A DNA stretch of 39,689 nucleotides from an uncultured Agathobaculum sp. (GTDB lineage: Bacteria > Bacillota > Clostridia > Oscillospirales > Butyricicoccaceae): contig CALWUJ010000015.1 of NCBI GenBank assembly GCA_944384725.1, positions 1 through 39,689 of the forward strand. Reading direction: 5' to 3'. Under the pieces are notes generated by a model. It made no database searches and was not told the origin of the DNA. It saw nothing but the letters and a program-made list of their open reading frames with translations. Shown piece after piece: positions 1-7,726 of the stretch; the first letter of the stretch is position 1; every line of letters begins with the position of its first letter. Position numbers and translations under genes: made by a program.

Positions 1-281
1 GAGTTGGCACCGGACAATGCAGAATACTATCGGAGTCGCGGCGTGATACTGGACGAGATGAGTAGGTATGAAGAAGCGTTGGCGGATAAGACCAAAGCGA
101 TTGAGCTGGAACCGAACAATGCAAGGTACTACTATGACCGTGGTGCGACGCTGGGGGAGATGATGAGGTATGAAGAAGCACTGGCGGATGCGACAAAGGC
201 AATCGAGTTGGCACCGGACAATGCAGAATACTATCGGAGTCGCGGCGTGATACTGGACGAGATGAGTAGGTATGAAGAAGC
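1..281. repeat. near-identical 204-bp-spaced DNA repeats inside the TPR gene
   Basis: Bases 1-77 are identical to bases 205-281, an offset of exactly two 102-bp TPR units. Identity at synonymous positions over 77 bp shows recent duplication of a two-repeat block rather than protein-level selection alone. Such arrays can expand or contract by recombination. Confidence 0.9.
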
Positions 282-645
282 ACTGGCAGATGCGACAAAG
301 GCAATTGAACTGGAACCGGACAATGCAAGGTACTACTATGGCCGTGGTGTGACGCTGGACGGGATGAAGCGGTATGAAGAAGCGTTGGCGGATGTGGAAA
401 AGGCAATTGAGCTGGAATCGAACAATGCAGAGTATTATCGAAGCCATGGTGTAGTACTGCGCGCGATGAAGCGGTATGAAGCAGCATTGGCAGATGCAGA
501 TAAATCAATCGAGTTGGATTCTGAGAATGCCCTGTGCTATGAGAGCCGTAGCATAACATATCGAGAGATAGGGGAAACTGAAAAAGCAGAGCGTGATGAG
601 AAAAAGGCGGAAGAACTTCGTTCAAAAGAGGACAAGAAAGAATAG
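1..645 (+). CDS. TPR-repeat protein, 5' end outside the window
   Basis: Open reading frame that enters from the left edge, so its true start is not visible; the TTG at 4 is only the first possible start inside the window. It encodes about six tandem 34-residue tetratricopeptide repeats, with recurring RYEEALAD, AIELEPNNA and YYxRG motifs, and a highly charged C-terminal tail rich in K, E and D. TPR arrays form superhelical protein-binding scaffolds; the partner cannot be told. No signal peptide is seen in the visible part, so it is probably cytosolic. The gene runs directly into the remnant of a GH18 hydrolase gene, which suggests a rearrangement at about 645-710. Confidence 0.85.
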   Translation, partial: ELAPDNAEYYRSRGVILDEMSRYEEALADKTKAIELEPNNARYYYDRGATLGEMMRYEEALADATKAIELAPDNAEYYRSRGVILDEMSRYEEALADATKAIELEPDNARYYYGRGVTLDGMKRYEEALADVEKAIELESNNAEYYRSHGVVLRAMKRYEAALADADKSIELDSENALCYESRSITYREIGETEKAERDEKKAEELRSKEDKKE

Positions 646-706
646 TGTCTTTCGCGGCTGGCTTCAGCTAACTAAGGAAAGCCCCGGCTTTGCTCGTCTA
701 TATCCT

Positions 707-1159
707 CCCCACCCTTATGAATGGGGCTATGCGCTTTCCGAGCCGATGGCGGTGGCGCCCATCAACAAGGTCGAGCAGGTGGTACGCTTTGCCGTTTCGC
801 AGATCCCGCCGGAAAAGATCTTTATGGGTATTCCCAACTACGGCTATGACTGGACGCTGCCCTACATCAAAGGACAGAGCCGGGCGCGCAGTTTGGGTAA
901 TGTGCAGGCGGTTGAGCAGGCGATACAGGTGGGTGCGCCCATCCGGTTCGACGCGGAGGCGCAGTCGCCGCATTACAACTATTGGCGCGAGCGTGCCGAG
1001 CATGAGGTCTGGTTCGAGGATGCGCGCTCCATCCGCGCCAAGCTGGCGCTGGCCGGAGAATACCGTCTGCGTGGGGTGAGCATATGGAACATCATGCGGT
1101 ATTTCCCGCAGCTCTGGTTGGTACTCAATCAGCTATACGACATTGAAAAACTGGCGTAA
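707..1159 (+). pseudogene. C-terminal remnant of a GH18 (YaaH/SleL-like) spore-lysin hydrolase
   Basis: The frame is open from 593, but recognisable family sequence starts only near 710, at YEWGYALSEPMAVAPI. It continues through GIPNYGYDW and HEVWFEDARSIRAKL to the C-terminal strand-helix of the GH18 barrel. The family are cortex or peptidoglycan N-acetylglucosaminidases of spore formers (YaaH, YdhD, SleL). The N-terminal LysM repeats and the part of the barrel with the DxxDxE catalytic motif are missing, so the fragment cannot be an active enzyme. The frame overlaps the end of the TPR gene and has no convincing ribosome binding site. Best read as a decayed gene whose 5' part was replaced by the TPR sequence. 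Confidence 0.8.
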
Positions 1160-1166
1160 AACACGG

Positions 1167-1203
1167 AAAACCGACCGAAAAATCCCTTTTTCGGTCGGTT
1201 TTT
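1167..1203 (+). terminator. intrinsic terminator after the GH18 remnant
   Basis: A perfect 16-bp inverted repeat (1167-1182 with 1187-1202, core ACCGACCG/CGGTCGGT) with a 4-base loop, ending in T residues. It is flanked by A on one side and T on the other, so it may act on both strands. Confidence 0.9.
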
Positions 1204-1236
1204 GCTGTATTTAGGTGGCTTCAGCAAGGATTTCCA

Positions 1237-1266
1237 TTGCAAAATGGTTACAAAGCACGCTATACT
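1237..1266 (+). promoter_or_regulatory. sigma-A-like promoter of the CAP-domain gene
   Basis: TTGCAA at 1237-1242 and TATACT at 1261-1266 with 18-bp spacing, about 60 bases upstream of the ATG at 1327. A weak match in the -35. Confidence 0.5.
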
Positions 1267-1326
1267 CTGGTACATGGTGCAAAGGGCACCAGAAAGAGCA
1301 AAAGCAAACCAAGGAGGTTACATAAT

Positions 1327-2139
1327 ATGCAGCTGAAGAAAATTGTGCCGTTGGCGCTGGCCGCGGTAATCACGACCACCGCAGCAGCGGGTGCGGCAAA
1401 TCTGCCGCTGGAAAAGAAAATCAGCCCGTCTGATGTATATTCCTATATATATGATTCCGGTTTCCGTCAGAATTTGCTGGACAAGTATTTTGCGTTCCTG
1501 TGCGGACAATTCCCGGGAAATCGACCCGAGCAAAACCCGGAAGAGACTCCCGAGGAGACACCGGATATCGAGCAGCCGGAAGAGACGCCAGACGTAGAAC
1601 AGCCGGAAGAGACGCCGGACGTCGAACAGCCGGAGGAAACACCGGACGTCGAACAGCCGGAAGAGACGCCGGACAATCCGCCGCAGCTGCCGGATGACAA
1701 CCGCCCAGAGGAAACCCCGGACAACACTCCGGAACAGACCCCGGAAGAGGACAACGATTCCTCGCAGGGGGATTATGCCTCGCAGGTTGTGGCGCTGGTC
1801 AATGCGGAGCGCGCCAAATATGGCCTGTCCGCGCTGAAGGTAGACAGCCGCGTGCAGCAGGCTGCACAAGTGCGCGCGAAGGAAACGATACAGTCGTTTT
1901 CGCACACGCGGCCGAACGGCTCTTCGTTTTCGACCGCGCTGACCGAGGCGGGCGTGTCCTACATCCGTTCGGGTGAGAACATCGCTTACGGTCAGTCAAC
2001 ACCGCAGCAGGTGGTGCAGGCGTGGATGAACTCGTCCGGCCACCGCGCAAACATCCTCAATGAGAGCTTTACGACCATTGGCGTTGGTTATACGGTGTCG
2101 GGCGGCACCGCGTACTGGGCGCAGCTGTTTACGGCATAA
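1327..2139 (+). CDS. secreted CAP/SCP-domain protein (YkwD-like)
   Basis: 270 residues. The ATG at 1327 is preceded by AAGGAGG at 1311-1317; an upstream in-frame extension from 1237 lacks such a site and covers the promoter. Residues 1-24 form a signal peptide (two lysines, a hydrophobic alanine-rich stretch, a small-residue cleavage site). A helical region and a long acidic proline-rich linker with nine-residue repeats follow (about 60-145). The CAP domain spans about 149-270 and shows SHTRPNG, GENIAYG and GHRANIL, the usual signature strands. In Firmicutes these are exported wall-associated proteins, often expressed in stationary phase or sporulation; the activity is not settled. It has its own promoter and terminator, so is monocistronic. 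Confidence 0.9.
   Translation: MQLKKIVPLALAAVITTTAAAGAANLPLEKKISPSDVYSYIYDSGFRQNLLDKYFAFLCGQFPGNRPEQNPEETPEETPDIEQPEETPDVEQPEETPDVEQPEETPDVEQPEETPDNPPQLPDDNRPEETPDNTPEQTPEEDNDSSQGDYASQVVALVNAERAKYGLSALKVDSRVQQAAQVRAKETIQSFSHTRPNGSSFSTALTEAGVSYIRSGENIAYGQSTPQQVVQAWMNSSGHRANILNESFTTIGVGYTVSGGTAYWAQLFTA
1570..1674. repeat. 27-bp tandem repeats in the CAP-protein linker
   Basis: About four units of 27 bp, each encoding a nine-residue acidic unit of the form EQPEETPDV, with only a few synonymous differences between units. They make a surface spacer of length that could vary between strains by slippage. Confidence 0.9.
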
Positions 2140-2155
2140 GATCGTTTCAGAAATC

Positions 2156-2185
2156 AAAAAGGACGTGCTTTGCACGTCCTTTTTT
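2156..2185 (+). terminator. intrinsic terminator of the CAP-protein gene
   Basis: Stem GGACGTGC (2161-2168) with GCACGTCC (2172-2179), a 3-base loop, extended by A/T pairs and ending in a T run. The symmetry would also stop the convergent barstar transcript. Confidence 0.92.
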
Positions 2186-2188
2186 CTG

Positions 2189-2458
2189 TCAATATTCGAA
2201 ATTCAGCAGAAAATCCGGGTTTTCGGTTGCAGCGCCTGCAAAAACGCGCAGCATAAGTTCGCCGTAGTTCCCCAGTGCGTCCACCAGAAACTCAGCATGC
2301 CGCAGGGTCAGCCGCGTGGGCGGACAGATGCACAGCTGGTCATACAGCGCGTCCAGCGTTCCGCCGTAGTCGGCGGAAAAGCCGAAAACATCTGCCAGCG
2401 CCTGATGCACCTGTTCGCGGGTATAATAGGTTTCCGCATCCAAAAGCAATTCACGCAT
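2189..2458 (-). CDS. barstar-like ribonuclease inhibitor
   Basis: 89 residues, acidic. The sequence (DAETYYTREQVHQALADVFG, then GGTLDALYDQL and the C-terminal LRVFAGAATEN) fits the barstar family, whose members bind and block barnase-type secreted ribonucleases in the cytoplasm of the producing cell. The ATG is preceded by AAGGGGGG. No barnase-like gene lies in the window, so this is either an orphan immunity gene or serves a toxin encoded elsewhere. It lies downstream of, and co-directional with, the membrane-anchored gene at 2510-2947, separated by 51 bases, and may share its promoter. Confidence 0.75.
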   Translation of the reverse strand: MRELLLDAETYYTREQVHQALADVFGFSADYGGTLDALYDQLCICPPTRLTLRHAEFLVDALGNYGELMLRVFAGAATENPDFLLNFEY

Positions 2459-2509
2459 AGAGTTTGCCCCCCTTAATCAACGCAGAATTGAGGCCGCCGC
2501 ATGGCTGTG

Positions 2510-2947
2510 TCAGGTCGCGTTGGGATAGAATAGGAGATATAGCTTGTGATAAAATTCCTGTCCGCGGCTGCCCTCAATATCGCGCAATTTACCATTTACA
2601 AATACATAGCCGTCGGCGTTGACGCCGATGGAGTTACCGTTTTCAAAGGTCACAGTCAAGCGGTTGCCCGTCAGCTTTTCCTTGCCGGGCTTGAGCAGGT
2701 GCGGATACTGGGTATAGGTGTAGCTGGACAGCAGCTCGGTGATCGCGGCAAGCTGCTCCGGGTCGGTGACCGTCTGCACTTCGGTCTGGTTTTCCGTGAG
2801 CGTGACGGTGGTTTGTGTGGTCTTATCGGTGATGTCCGCATAGGACTGGTGATAGAACTTGATATACAGCATACGCCCGGCGAGAAACAACAAAATCAGC
2901 AGCAGCGTGCTGCAAATGGCAAATCCGAGCGCCATGGATTTTCGCAT
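2510..2947 (-). CDS. membrane-anchored protein of unknown function
   Basis: 145 residues from the ATG at 2945-2947, chosen because AAAGGAG lies nine bases upstream on this strand; a longer frame to 3061 would run through the promoter. Residues about 7-28 form one membrane helix (GFAICSTLLLILLFLAGRML) after a short positive N-terminus, so the rest should be extracellular. The remainder is a small beta-rich domain with no motif I can name. The gene is divergent from the BlaI-like repressor, and its promoter carries a TGTACA palindrome, so it may belong to the same regulon. Confidence 0.75.
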   Translation of the reverse strand: MRKSMALGFAICSTLLLILLFLAGRMLYIKFYHQSYADITDKTTQTTVTLTENQTEVQTVTDPEQLAAITELLSSYTYTQYPHLLKPGKEKLTGNRLTVTFENGNSIGVNADGYVFVNGKLRDIEGSRGQEFYHKLYLLFYPNAT

Positions 2948-2994
2948 AGGTTCCGGCTCCTTTGTCGGCAGGGGGTCAATGATTGTACAATATA

Positions 2995-3024
2995 AGCATA
3001 GCGCAAAATAGGTGCTTTTGTCAA
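2995..3024 (-). promoter_or_regulatory. leftward promoter with ATTGTACAAT palindrome
   Basis: On the minus strand TTGACA (3024-3019) and TATGCT (3000-2995) with 18-bp spacing. The perfect palindrome ATTGTACAAT lies just downstream at 2982-2991 and resembles the TACA/TGTA half-sites of BlaI-type operators on the other side of the divergon. Confidence 0.6.
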
Positions 3025-3050
3025 TTTTCAAAGTGTAAACAAAGTATGAC

Positions 3051-3079
3051 TTGACAAGCATATTCTACTATTGTAGAAT
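3051..3079 (+). promoter_or_regulatory. promoter of the BlaI/BlaR1-like operon with overlapping operator
   Basis: TTGACA at 3051-3056 and TAGAAT at 3074-3079 with exactly 17 bp between. An inverted repeat ATTCTAC-N4-GTAGAAT (3062-3068, 3073-3079) fills the spacer and covers the -10, where a repressor would block polymerase. Confidence 0.85.
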
Positions 3080-3098
3080 GTAAGCACAGAAATGATTT

Positions 3099-3108
3099 TA
3101 CATTTGTA
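3099..3108. promoter_or_regulatory. second BlaI/MecI-type operator
   Basis: TACATTTGTA, the TACA-N2-TGTA arrangement known for BlaI/MecI operators, lies between the transcription start and the ribosome binding site of the repressor gene. Together with the inverted repeat in the promoter this suggests autoregulation. Confidence 0.7.
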
Positions 3109-3126
3109 GAAAAAGGAGGGAACAGC

Positions 3127-3498
3127 ATGGAGAAAAGCAAACGTCTGCCGGATGCGGAGCTGGAAGTGATGCAGGCGGTCTGGTCGCTGGAAGCGCCGGT
3201 TACGGCCGCGGAGGTGCAGCGCAAGGTGCCGAGCGACTGGAAGGCGACGAGCGTTTTGACCTTCCTCTCGCGCCTGTGCGACAAAGGGTTCCTTTCGTGC
3301 GAGAAAGAAGGCCGGCAGAACCAGTATACACCGTGCGTGACGCAGGAGGAATATTTGCAGCGCGAGAGCCGCAGCTTTGTCGAGCGCGTGTGCGGCGGGT
3401 CGGTGAAAAACCTGGTGGCAAGCCTGTCGGACGCGGGCGCGTTGACCGCGCACGACATCGACGAACTGCGCGCCTTCCTCGACGCGCAGGGACGGTAA
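3127..3498 (+). CDS. BlaI/MecI/CopY-family transcriptional repressor
   Basis: 123 residues, normal for the family. The winged-helix N-terminus (LPDAELEVMQAVW, then ATSVLTFLSRLCDKGFL and EGRQNQYTPCV) matches BlaI/MecI, followed by the helical dimerisation domain. These repressors bind TACA/TGTA operators as dimers and are cleaved when the membrane protease partner is activated. The ATG follows AAGGAGGG at 3113-3120. It is 18 bases upstream of the M56 sensor gene, forming a classic two-gene operon. Because the sensor lacks a recognisable penicillin-binding domain, the inducing signal may not be a beta-lactam. Confidence 0.93.
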   Translation: MEKSKRLPDAELEVMQAVWSLEAPVTAAEVQRKVPSDWKATSVLTFLSRLCDKGFLSCEKEGRQNQYTPCVTQEEYLQRESRSFVERVCGGSVKNLVASLSDAGALTAHDIDELRAFLDAQGR

Positions 3499-3516
3499 GG
3501 ATGGGAGGGGTAGGAT

Positions 3517-6500
3517 ATGTTACGTTTTGCATGGAGCGATCTACTGAATAATCTTACGCAGATCGGGCTAACCGTATCGGCGGCGGCGCTGGTGCTGTTT
3601 TTGCTGCGCAAAGCCCTCAAAAAGCGCTATCCTGCGCGCGCGATGTGCCTGGTGTGGGCGGTACTCGCGCTGCGGCTGCTGATTCCCGTGCAGCTGACGC
3701 TGCCCGACCCGCCGGTGCAGGTGACGCCGGTGAAATATGTGTCATTGCAGAGGAATACGGATACGTCGGCTGATGGTCTGGCGGCTGAAGGAGCCGAGAA
3801 TACTGTGCAGGCACAACCGCAGGACACGCCGCCGCGTGTGACTGCTGACACCGAGAGCGAAAGTTGGGATGGTTCACAGAACAGTGATGCCATGGTGCCG
3901 GTAGCAAAGATTTTGTTCGTGCTGTGGGGCGCGGGCATGCTGGCATTTGCGATCTGGCAGACCTATGGATATGTGTCCTTCCGCTATCTGGTGCGGCAAA
4001 CCGGCGAACCCGCCCAGTGCGATACACTGCGCGCGGTGTTTGAGGAGCAGAAACGGTCGCTCGGCATCCAGAGGAATATCCCACTGCGGGTGACACGGGC
4101 GGCGGACTGCCCGATGCTGGCAGGTTTCCTGTGTCCCACGCTCTATCTGCCGGACGAAGCGCTGAGCGAACAGGACGCGGCGTTCATTTTCCGGCATGAG
4201 TTGACGCACTATAAGCGGGGCGACCTGTGGCTCAAGCTGGCGCTGGTCGCGGCGCGGGCGGTGCACTGGTTCAATCCGCTGGTGCATCTGCTGGCGCGTT
4301 TCGCGCAGGAGGATATCGAACTCGCGTGCGACGACGCGGTCGTGCGCGGCATGGACGTAGCCGCGCGCCGCGCCTATGGTGAAACCATTCTGCGCTCGGT
4401 GGAAGCGCAGGTGAAAAAGCGCGCGCTGGTATCGTGCTTTACCGGAGATAAGGAGACGCTGATGAGACGTTTCGAGGGATTGTTTGACAAAAATGTCAAA
4501 AAGCGCGGCATTGCACTGGTCGTTGCGGCGGCCGTGATGGTCGGCACGCTGGGCTGTGCGTTTTCGGTAGGGGAGAACAAGAATCAGCTGACGGACGAAG
4601 ACCGTGTTGCGCTGGCAGAGCAGTGGGCGCAGCGCACAGAAAGCCTTGGCTATACGGTCAAGCTGGACGGCGAGGACACCTATGTGCTGTATGATATGCG
4701 CTGGGAGGACTTTCCGGAGTTGGTTGTACCCTATCGCACAGCAGAAAAGCTGACGTTTACCATGGGTGAAAACGGCTGGCAAGTCACAAAGGGCGAAGCC
4801 GTCGCAGGGGACGGCGTGACGACGCTTGATGAGTTCCGCTTGCTGTATGAAAACGACCTCGGCCTGCCTGACCCGCTGGAAAATGGTCAGATGTCGTTCA
4901 CCGCGTCCGCGTCGGATAAATGGAACGACCCTATCGAAGCGGCGACATATCTGCTACACCTGCAAGCCTCCGCTGCGAGCGGCGGCTCATCTGCCGACCG
5001 CACGATGGGTGACGATATCGTGGATCTGACGGTCGGGTTTGCTGACGGCAGTGAAGTAACCATCACGATGGTAAACCAGTTCGATCAAGGCTGGCTGCCG
5101 CAGGATTTCACCTATAATGGCGGCAAGAACGCGCGCACCGCTGCTGACCTCGCGGGGCAGTATGCGCGCGGTGTAACGCATAAGAGCGGGCAGTATATCT
5201 ATCCCATCCTGTCCACGCAGATGCAGCAGGAGTTCCGCATCGACAGGTATCTGCCGGACGGCGGCGTTAACTGGAAGTACGGCGGCTCGTCGCCGTCTTA
5301 TCGGGATTATGCGTTGGTGCCGACCGATGACGCGGACAGCTACCTTGCCGTGTTCCAGATGTATGGCGGCGGTGTGGAGGATGTGCGCAGCGCTTATCTG
5401 ATACGCACCGCTCAGGCGGACGGCCGCCGGGTGATTGAAAGCGTTGTCGAGGCAGAGAACAGCGATTATACAAAGAGTGAATTATTCAAATTATATTACA
5501 ATTCGGGATTGAGCTGGCCTACCATTCCTGAGGGCGCGGAGAACTTCAACGGTGCGTCGCTCGATACGCTGACGCGCGTGCGCGATGCAGTCGAAACCGT
5601 TTTCAGCTACTTTGGCGAACAGGTGGAGCACATCGAGGGCAATCAGCACCTGTATACGATGGAAAGCTGGTTTACCAGCGAAGTGATCTCCGAGGGTGAC
5701 GCGGAAGCGGTCGTGCGGTTGACTTTTGCCGATAACAGCCCGTCGGTTGATGTACAGATGCGCAAAACAGGCGGCTACTGGCTGCCGGTCGGGTTGGTCA
5801 CGCAGTTTGACCAAGGATTCGGCGCGTATCTGGTTGAGGAAGACAGTCTGGTCAGTAAGGGAGCGCTGCCGGTCGGTGCGACCATCGCGCAGGCGATTGA
5901 GAACGCAAACGGCGAAATTCCGCTGCTGGAAGCGGGACAGACGATCAAGCTCGAACCCATGGACGGTAAGCTGGCCGCAACGGACGCTACGCTGACCGAC
6001 GCGGTCATCCGCGCGGACGGCACGCTGCAATACACGGACAAGGAGACACAGCAGAGCAATATCCGCTTTACCGACGTGTATGACCGCGGCAGTGCAGTAT
6101 ATTTGTATAAGGTTGAGCATCTGATGGCAGAAGCACTGTCCTCAACGCTGGGCGCGGTGGTCTATCGCGGTGTGACCGTTACCTATCGCACCAGTGCGTA
6201 TACCGGCACGGAACAAGAATATACCGCTGCGTTCGTCTATCGGCTGGCAAACGAGGGTGTGCCGTATACGGATTACACCATCACATCCACGGAATACCAC
6301 AATGACACCTACGGCTATACGCTGACGCTGCCTGACAGCTTTGTTGGGCAGGGCTATGCCAAGGAGAACGACGGTGTGGTGAAATTCGGCCTGCAAAATG
6401 CGCTGCCGGGTTACACGGACGATCCGACCGATGGCGGCACGGTGATGGGGTTGTATGTGCAGGCGACCGCGGCGCTCAAGGCGCAGTTCGGAGAGGACTG

Positions 6501-7506
6501 GGAGGCGGGTTTCCCAGTGCCGTGCAAAAAACTCGTCGAGCGGGACGGCCTGACCTATTATCTGGCGTTCGCGTCCGACGTGCAGTATGACCCGTCGGAT
6601 AAAACCATCACAGCGGTCTATGCCGAAATGAATCAGGCGGCGCGCGCGATGGACGGCAGCGCGGTTTCGTTTGACGGACAGACGGACGCACAGCGCGATG
6701 CCGCGCGCACGCTGCTGCTGCACGATCTGGCGACGCAGTATGCCTATGCGCAGAACCAAGCAAGAAGTGATGCGCCGTTTATCGACCAAATCACGGTACA
6801 GACCACTCTGACCGACGGCTCGTGCGTGCTGACCGTCCGGTATATGGGACGTTCGCATACCCGCTTCTTCACGATCGCCCAGCGGCTGTGGTACGAGGGG
6901 ACAGACTCTATCACGCCTGCGCGCACCGAAACGCTGGTCGATACCTCGGACGGCGTGCGCTCGCGCGCAGACTTTCTGCTGGCTTTCCCGCAAGAGCAGG
7001 GTATACCGGAGCTGGACCACAGCGGCATTGACAACCTGCTCGCCGCACCGACTGGCGATCCCGCACAGGATGCCGAGAGGGTGCTCGGCCTGTCGGGCGG
7101 AACGGCGGAGGATATTGTTGTGCATCCAATCAAAAAACGATATACCCTTACCTACCGCTGGCCGGATGGCGCGGTGGATTTCATCATGCAGGGGGTCACG
7201 CTGGGCGACGCAGAGCAGCCGGTGTATCTGCCGATCGCATTTGATGGCATGGGATGGTTTGCCGACCCCTACACCTACATGATGTGCAAGGAAACAGGTG
7301 ACTTCTCGACGTGTACGGTGGAAGCACTGGTGTGGTATCTGGCGAAGAGCGACGGCTCCTATACCGAGGGCATTCTGGTCGAGCTGGATAAACGCTGGCA
7401 GCAGGATGCCGGCGAAGTGGAGCAGGCAATGGACGGCGCGGATACGTCCGTGCAGACGCTTTGGCAGCAGCACAAGGCTGCCAATCCGGATATCTTCAGC
7501 GCATAA
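3517..7506 (+). CDS. giant M56 (BlaR1/MecR1-like) membrane protease sensor
   Basis: 1329 residues, over twice the ~585-600 of BlaR1. Membrane helices are visible at about 8-27, 41-59, 127-150 and 333-352. The zinc-protease motif HELTH is at 227-231, followed by KRGDLWLKLA and an EDIELACDDAVV segment typical of family M56. After the fourth helix comes a ~970-residue ectodomain with repeated QFDQGW/QFDQGF blocks and tandem beta-rich modules. I find no SxxK-type penicillin-binding domain. The family relays an outside signal to cytosolic cleavage of the BlaI-type repressor. Start at ATG 3517 after a GGGAGGGG site. Confidence 0.88.
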   Translation: MLRFAWSDLLNNLTQIGLTVSAAALVLFLLRKALKKRYPARAMCLVWAVLALRLLIPVQLTLPDPPVQVTPVKYVSLQRNTDTSADGLAAEGAENTVQAQPQDTPPRVTADTESESWDGSQNSDAMVPVAKILFVLWGAGMLAFAIWQTYGYVSFRYLVRQTGEPAQCDTLRAVFEEQKRSLGIQRNIPLRVTRAADCPMLAGFLCPTLYLPDEALSEQDAAFIFRHELTHYKRGDLWLKLALVAARAVHWFNPLVHLLARFAQEDIELACDDAVVRGMDVAARRAYGETILRSVEAQVKKRALVSCFTGDKETLMRRFEGLFDKNVKKRGIALVVAAAVMVGTLGCAFSVGENKNQLTDEDRVALAEQWAQRTESLGYTVKLDGEDTYVLYDMRWEDFPELVVPYRTAEKLTFTMGENGWQVTKGEAVAGDGVTTLDEFRLLYENDLGLPDPLENGQMSFTASASDKWNDPIEAATYLLHLQASAASGGSSADRTMGDDIVDLTVGFADGSEVTITMVNQFDQGWLPQDFTYNGGKNARTAADLAGQYARGVTHKSGQYIYPILSTQMQQEFRIDRYLPDGGVNWKYGGSSPSYRDYALVPTDDADSYLAVFQMYGGGVEDVRSAYLIRTAQADGRRVIESVVEAENSDYTKSELFKLYYNSGLSWPTIPEGAENFNGASLDTLTRVRDAVETVFSYFGEQVEHIEGNQHLYTMESWFTSEVISEGDAEAVVRLTFADNSPSVDVQMRKTGGYWLPVGLVTQFDQGFGAYLVEEDSLVSKGALPVGATIAQAIENANGEIPLLEAGQTIKLEPMDGKLAATDATLTDAVIRADGTLQYTDKETQQSNIRFTDVYDRGSAVYLYKVEHLMAEALSSTLGAVVYRGVTVTYRTSAYTGTEQEYTAAFVYRLANEGVPYTDYTITSTEYHNDTYGYTLTLPDSFVGQGYAKENDGVVKFGLQNALPGYTDDPTDGGTVMGLYVQATAALKAQFGEDWEAGFPVPCKKLVERDGLTYYLAFASDVQYDPSDKTITAVYAEMNQAARAMDGSAVSFDGQTDAQRDAARTLLLHDLATQYAYAQNQARSDAPFIDQITVQTTLTDGSCVLTVRYMGRSHTRFFTIAQRLWYEGTDSITPARTETLVDTSDGVRSRADFLLAFPQEQGIPELDHSGIDNLLAAPTGDPAQDAERVLGLSGGTAEDIVVHPIKKRYTLTYRWPDGAVDFIMQGVTLGDAEQPVYLPIAFDGMGWFADPYTYMMCKETGDFSTCTVEALVWYLAKSDGSYTEGILVELDKRWQQDAGEVEQAMDGADTSVQTLWQQHKAANPDIFSA

Positions 7507-7535
7507 TTTGACGAAAACTTAATATGAAAACAGGC

Positions 7536-7564
7536 TTGACACCGCCCCTTTCCCATGATAAGAT
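7536..7564 (+). promoter_or_regulatory. strong promoter of the OadB-like operon
   Basis: TTGACA at 7536-7541 and TAAGAT at 7559-7564 with 17-bp spacing. Transcription would start near 7571, exactly at the beginning of the structured leader. Confidence 0.9.
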
Positions 7565-7570
7565 GATGTC

Positions 7571-7664
7571 AAACAAAGGGGAGTAGTCGGCGCGGCTTGC
7601 CGCGCGGCATCGCCAACAAGCATGACGGGACATCTGATCCCGTTCTGGCTGTTGCCTGAAATGA
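7571..7664 (+). ncRNA. yybP-ykoY-like (manganese-type) riboswitch aptamer
   Basis: The leader opens with AAAGGGGAGTAG (7575-7586), the hallmark 5' consensus of the yybP-ykoY class. A GC hairpin follows (GCGCGGC with GCCGCGC), then CATCGCCAACA (7609-7619), a hairpin with arms GACGGGA/TCCCGTT, and GGCTGTTGCC, whose TGTTG can pair with CAACA. Position directly after a promoter and before an intrinsic terminator fits a transcription-control riboswitch. Known members sense Mn2+ and control metal exporters; an OadB-type gene downstream is unexpected. The class assignment is from memory of the consensus and needs a covariance-model search. Confidence 0.68.
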
Positions 7665-7665
7665 C

Positions 7666-7708
7666 CAGACCTGCGTTTCTCGAAAGGGAAACGCAGGTCT
7701 GTTTTTTT
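7666..7708 (+). terminator. riboswitch expression-platform terminator
   Basis: A perfect 14-bp stem (7666-7679 with 7688-7701), 8-base loop and seven T residues, lying between the leader and the ribosome binding site of the OadB-like gene. Its position before the coding region implies conditional termination. Confidence 0.9.
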
Positions 7709-7726
7709 ATCGAAGGAGGGAACGGT

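Noticed and set aside
1570-1674. 27-bp tandem repeats considered as a CRISPR-like array.
   Set aside because: There are no spacers; the units are in frame and encode a Pro/Glu-rich linker. No CRISPR array was found in the window.
7571-7708. The structured leader considered as a T-box or a sodium/lithium riboswitch.
   Set aside because: No T-box sequence is present, and AAAGGGGAGTAG fits yybP-ykoY best from memory; a cation riboswitch of another class cannot be fully excluded without a model search.
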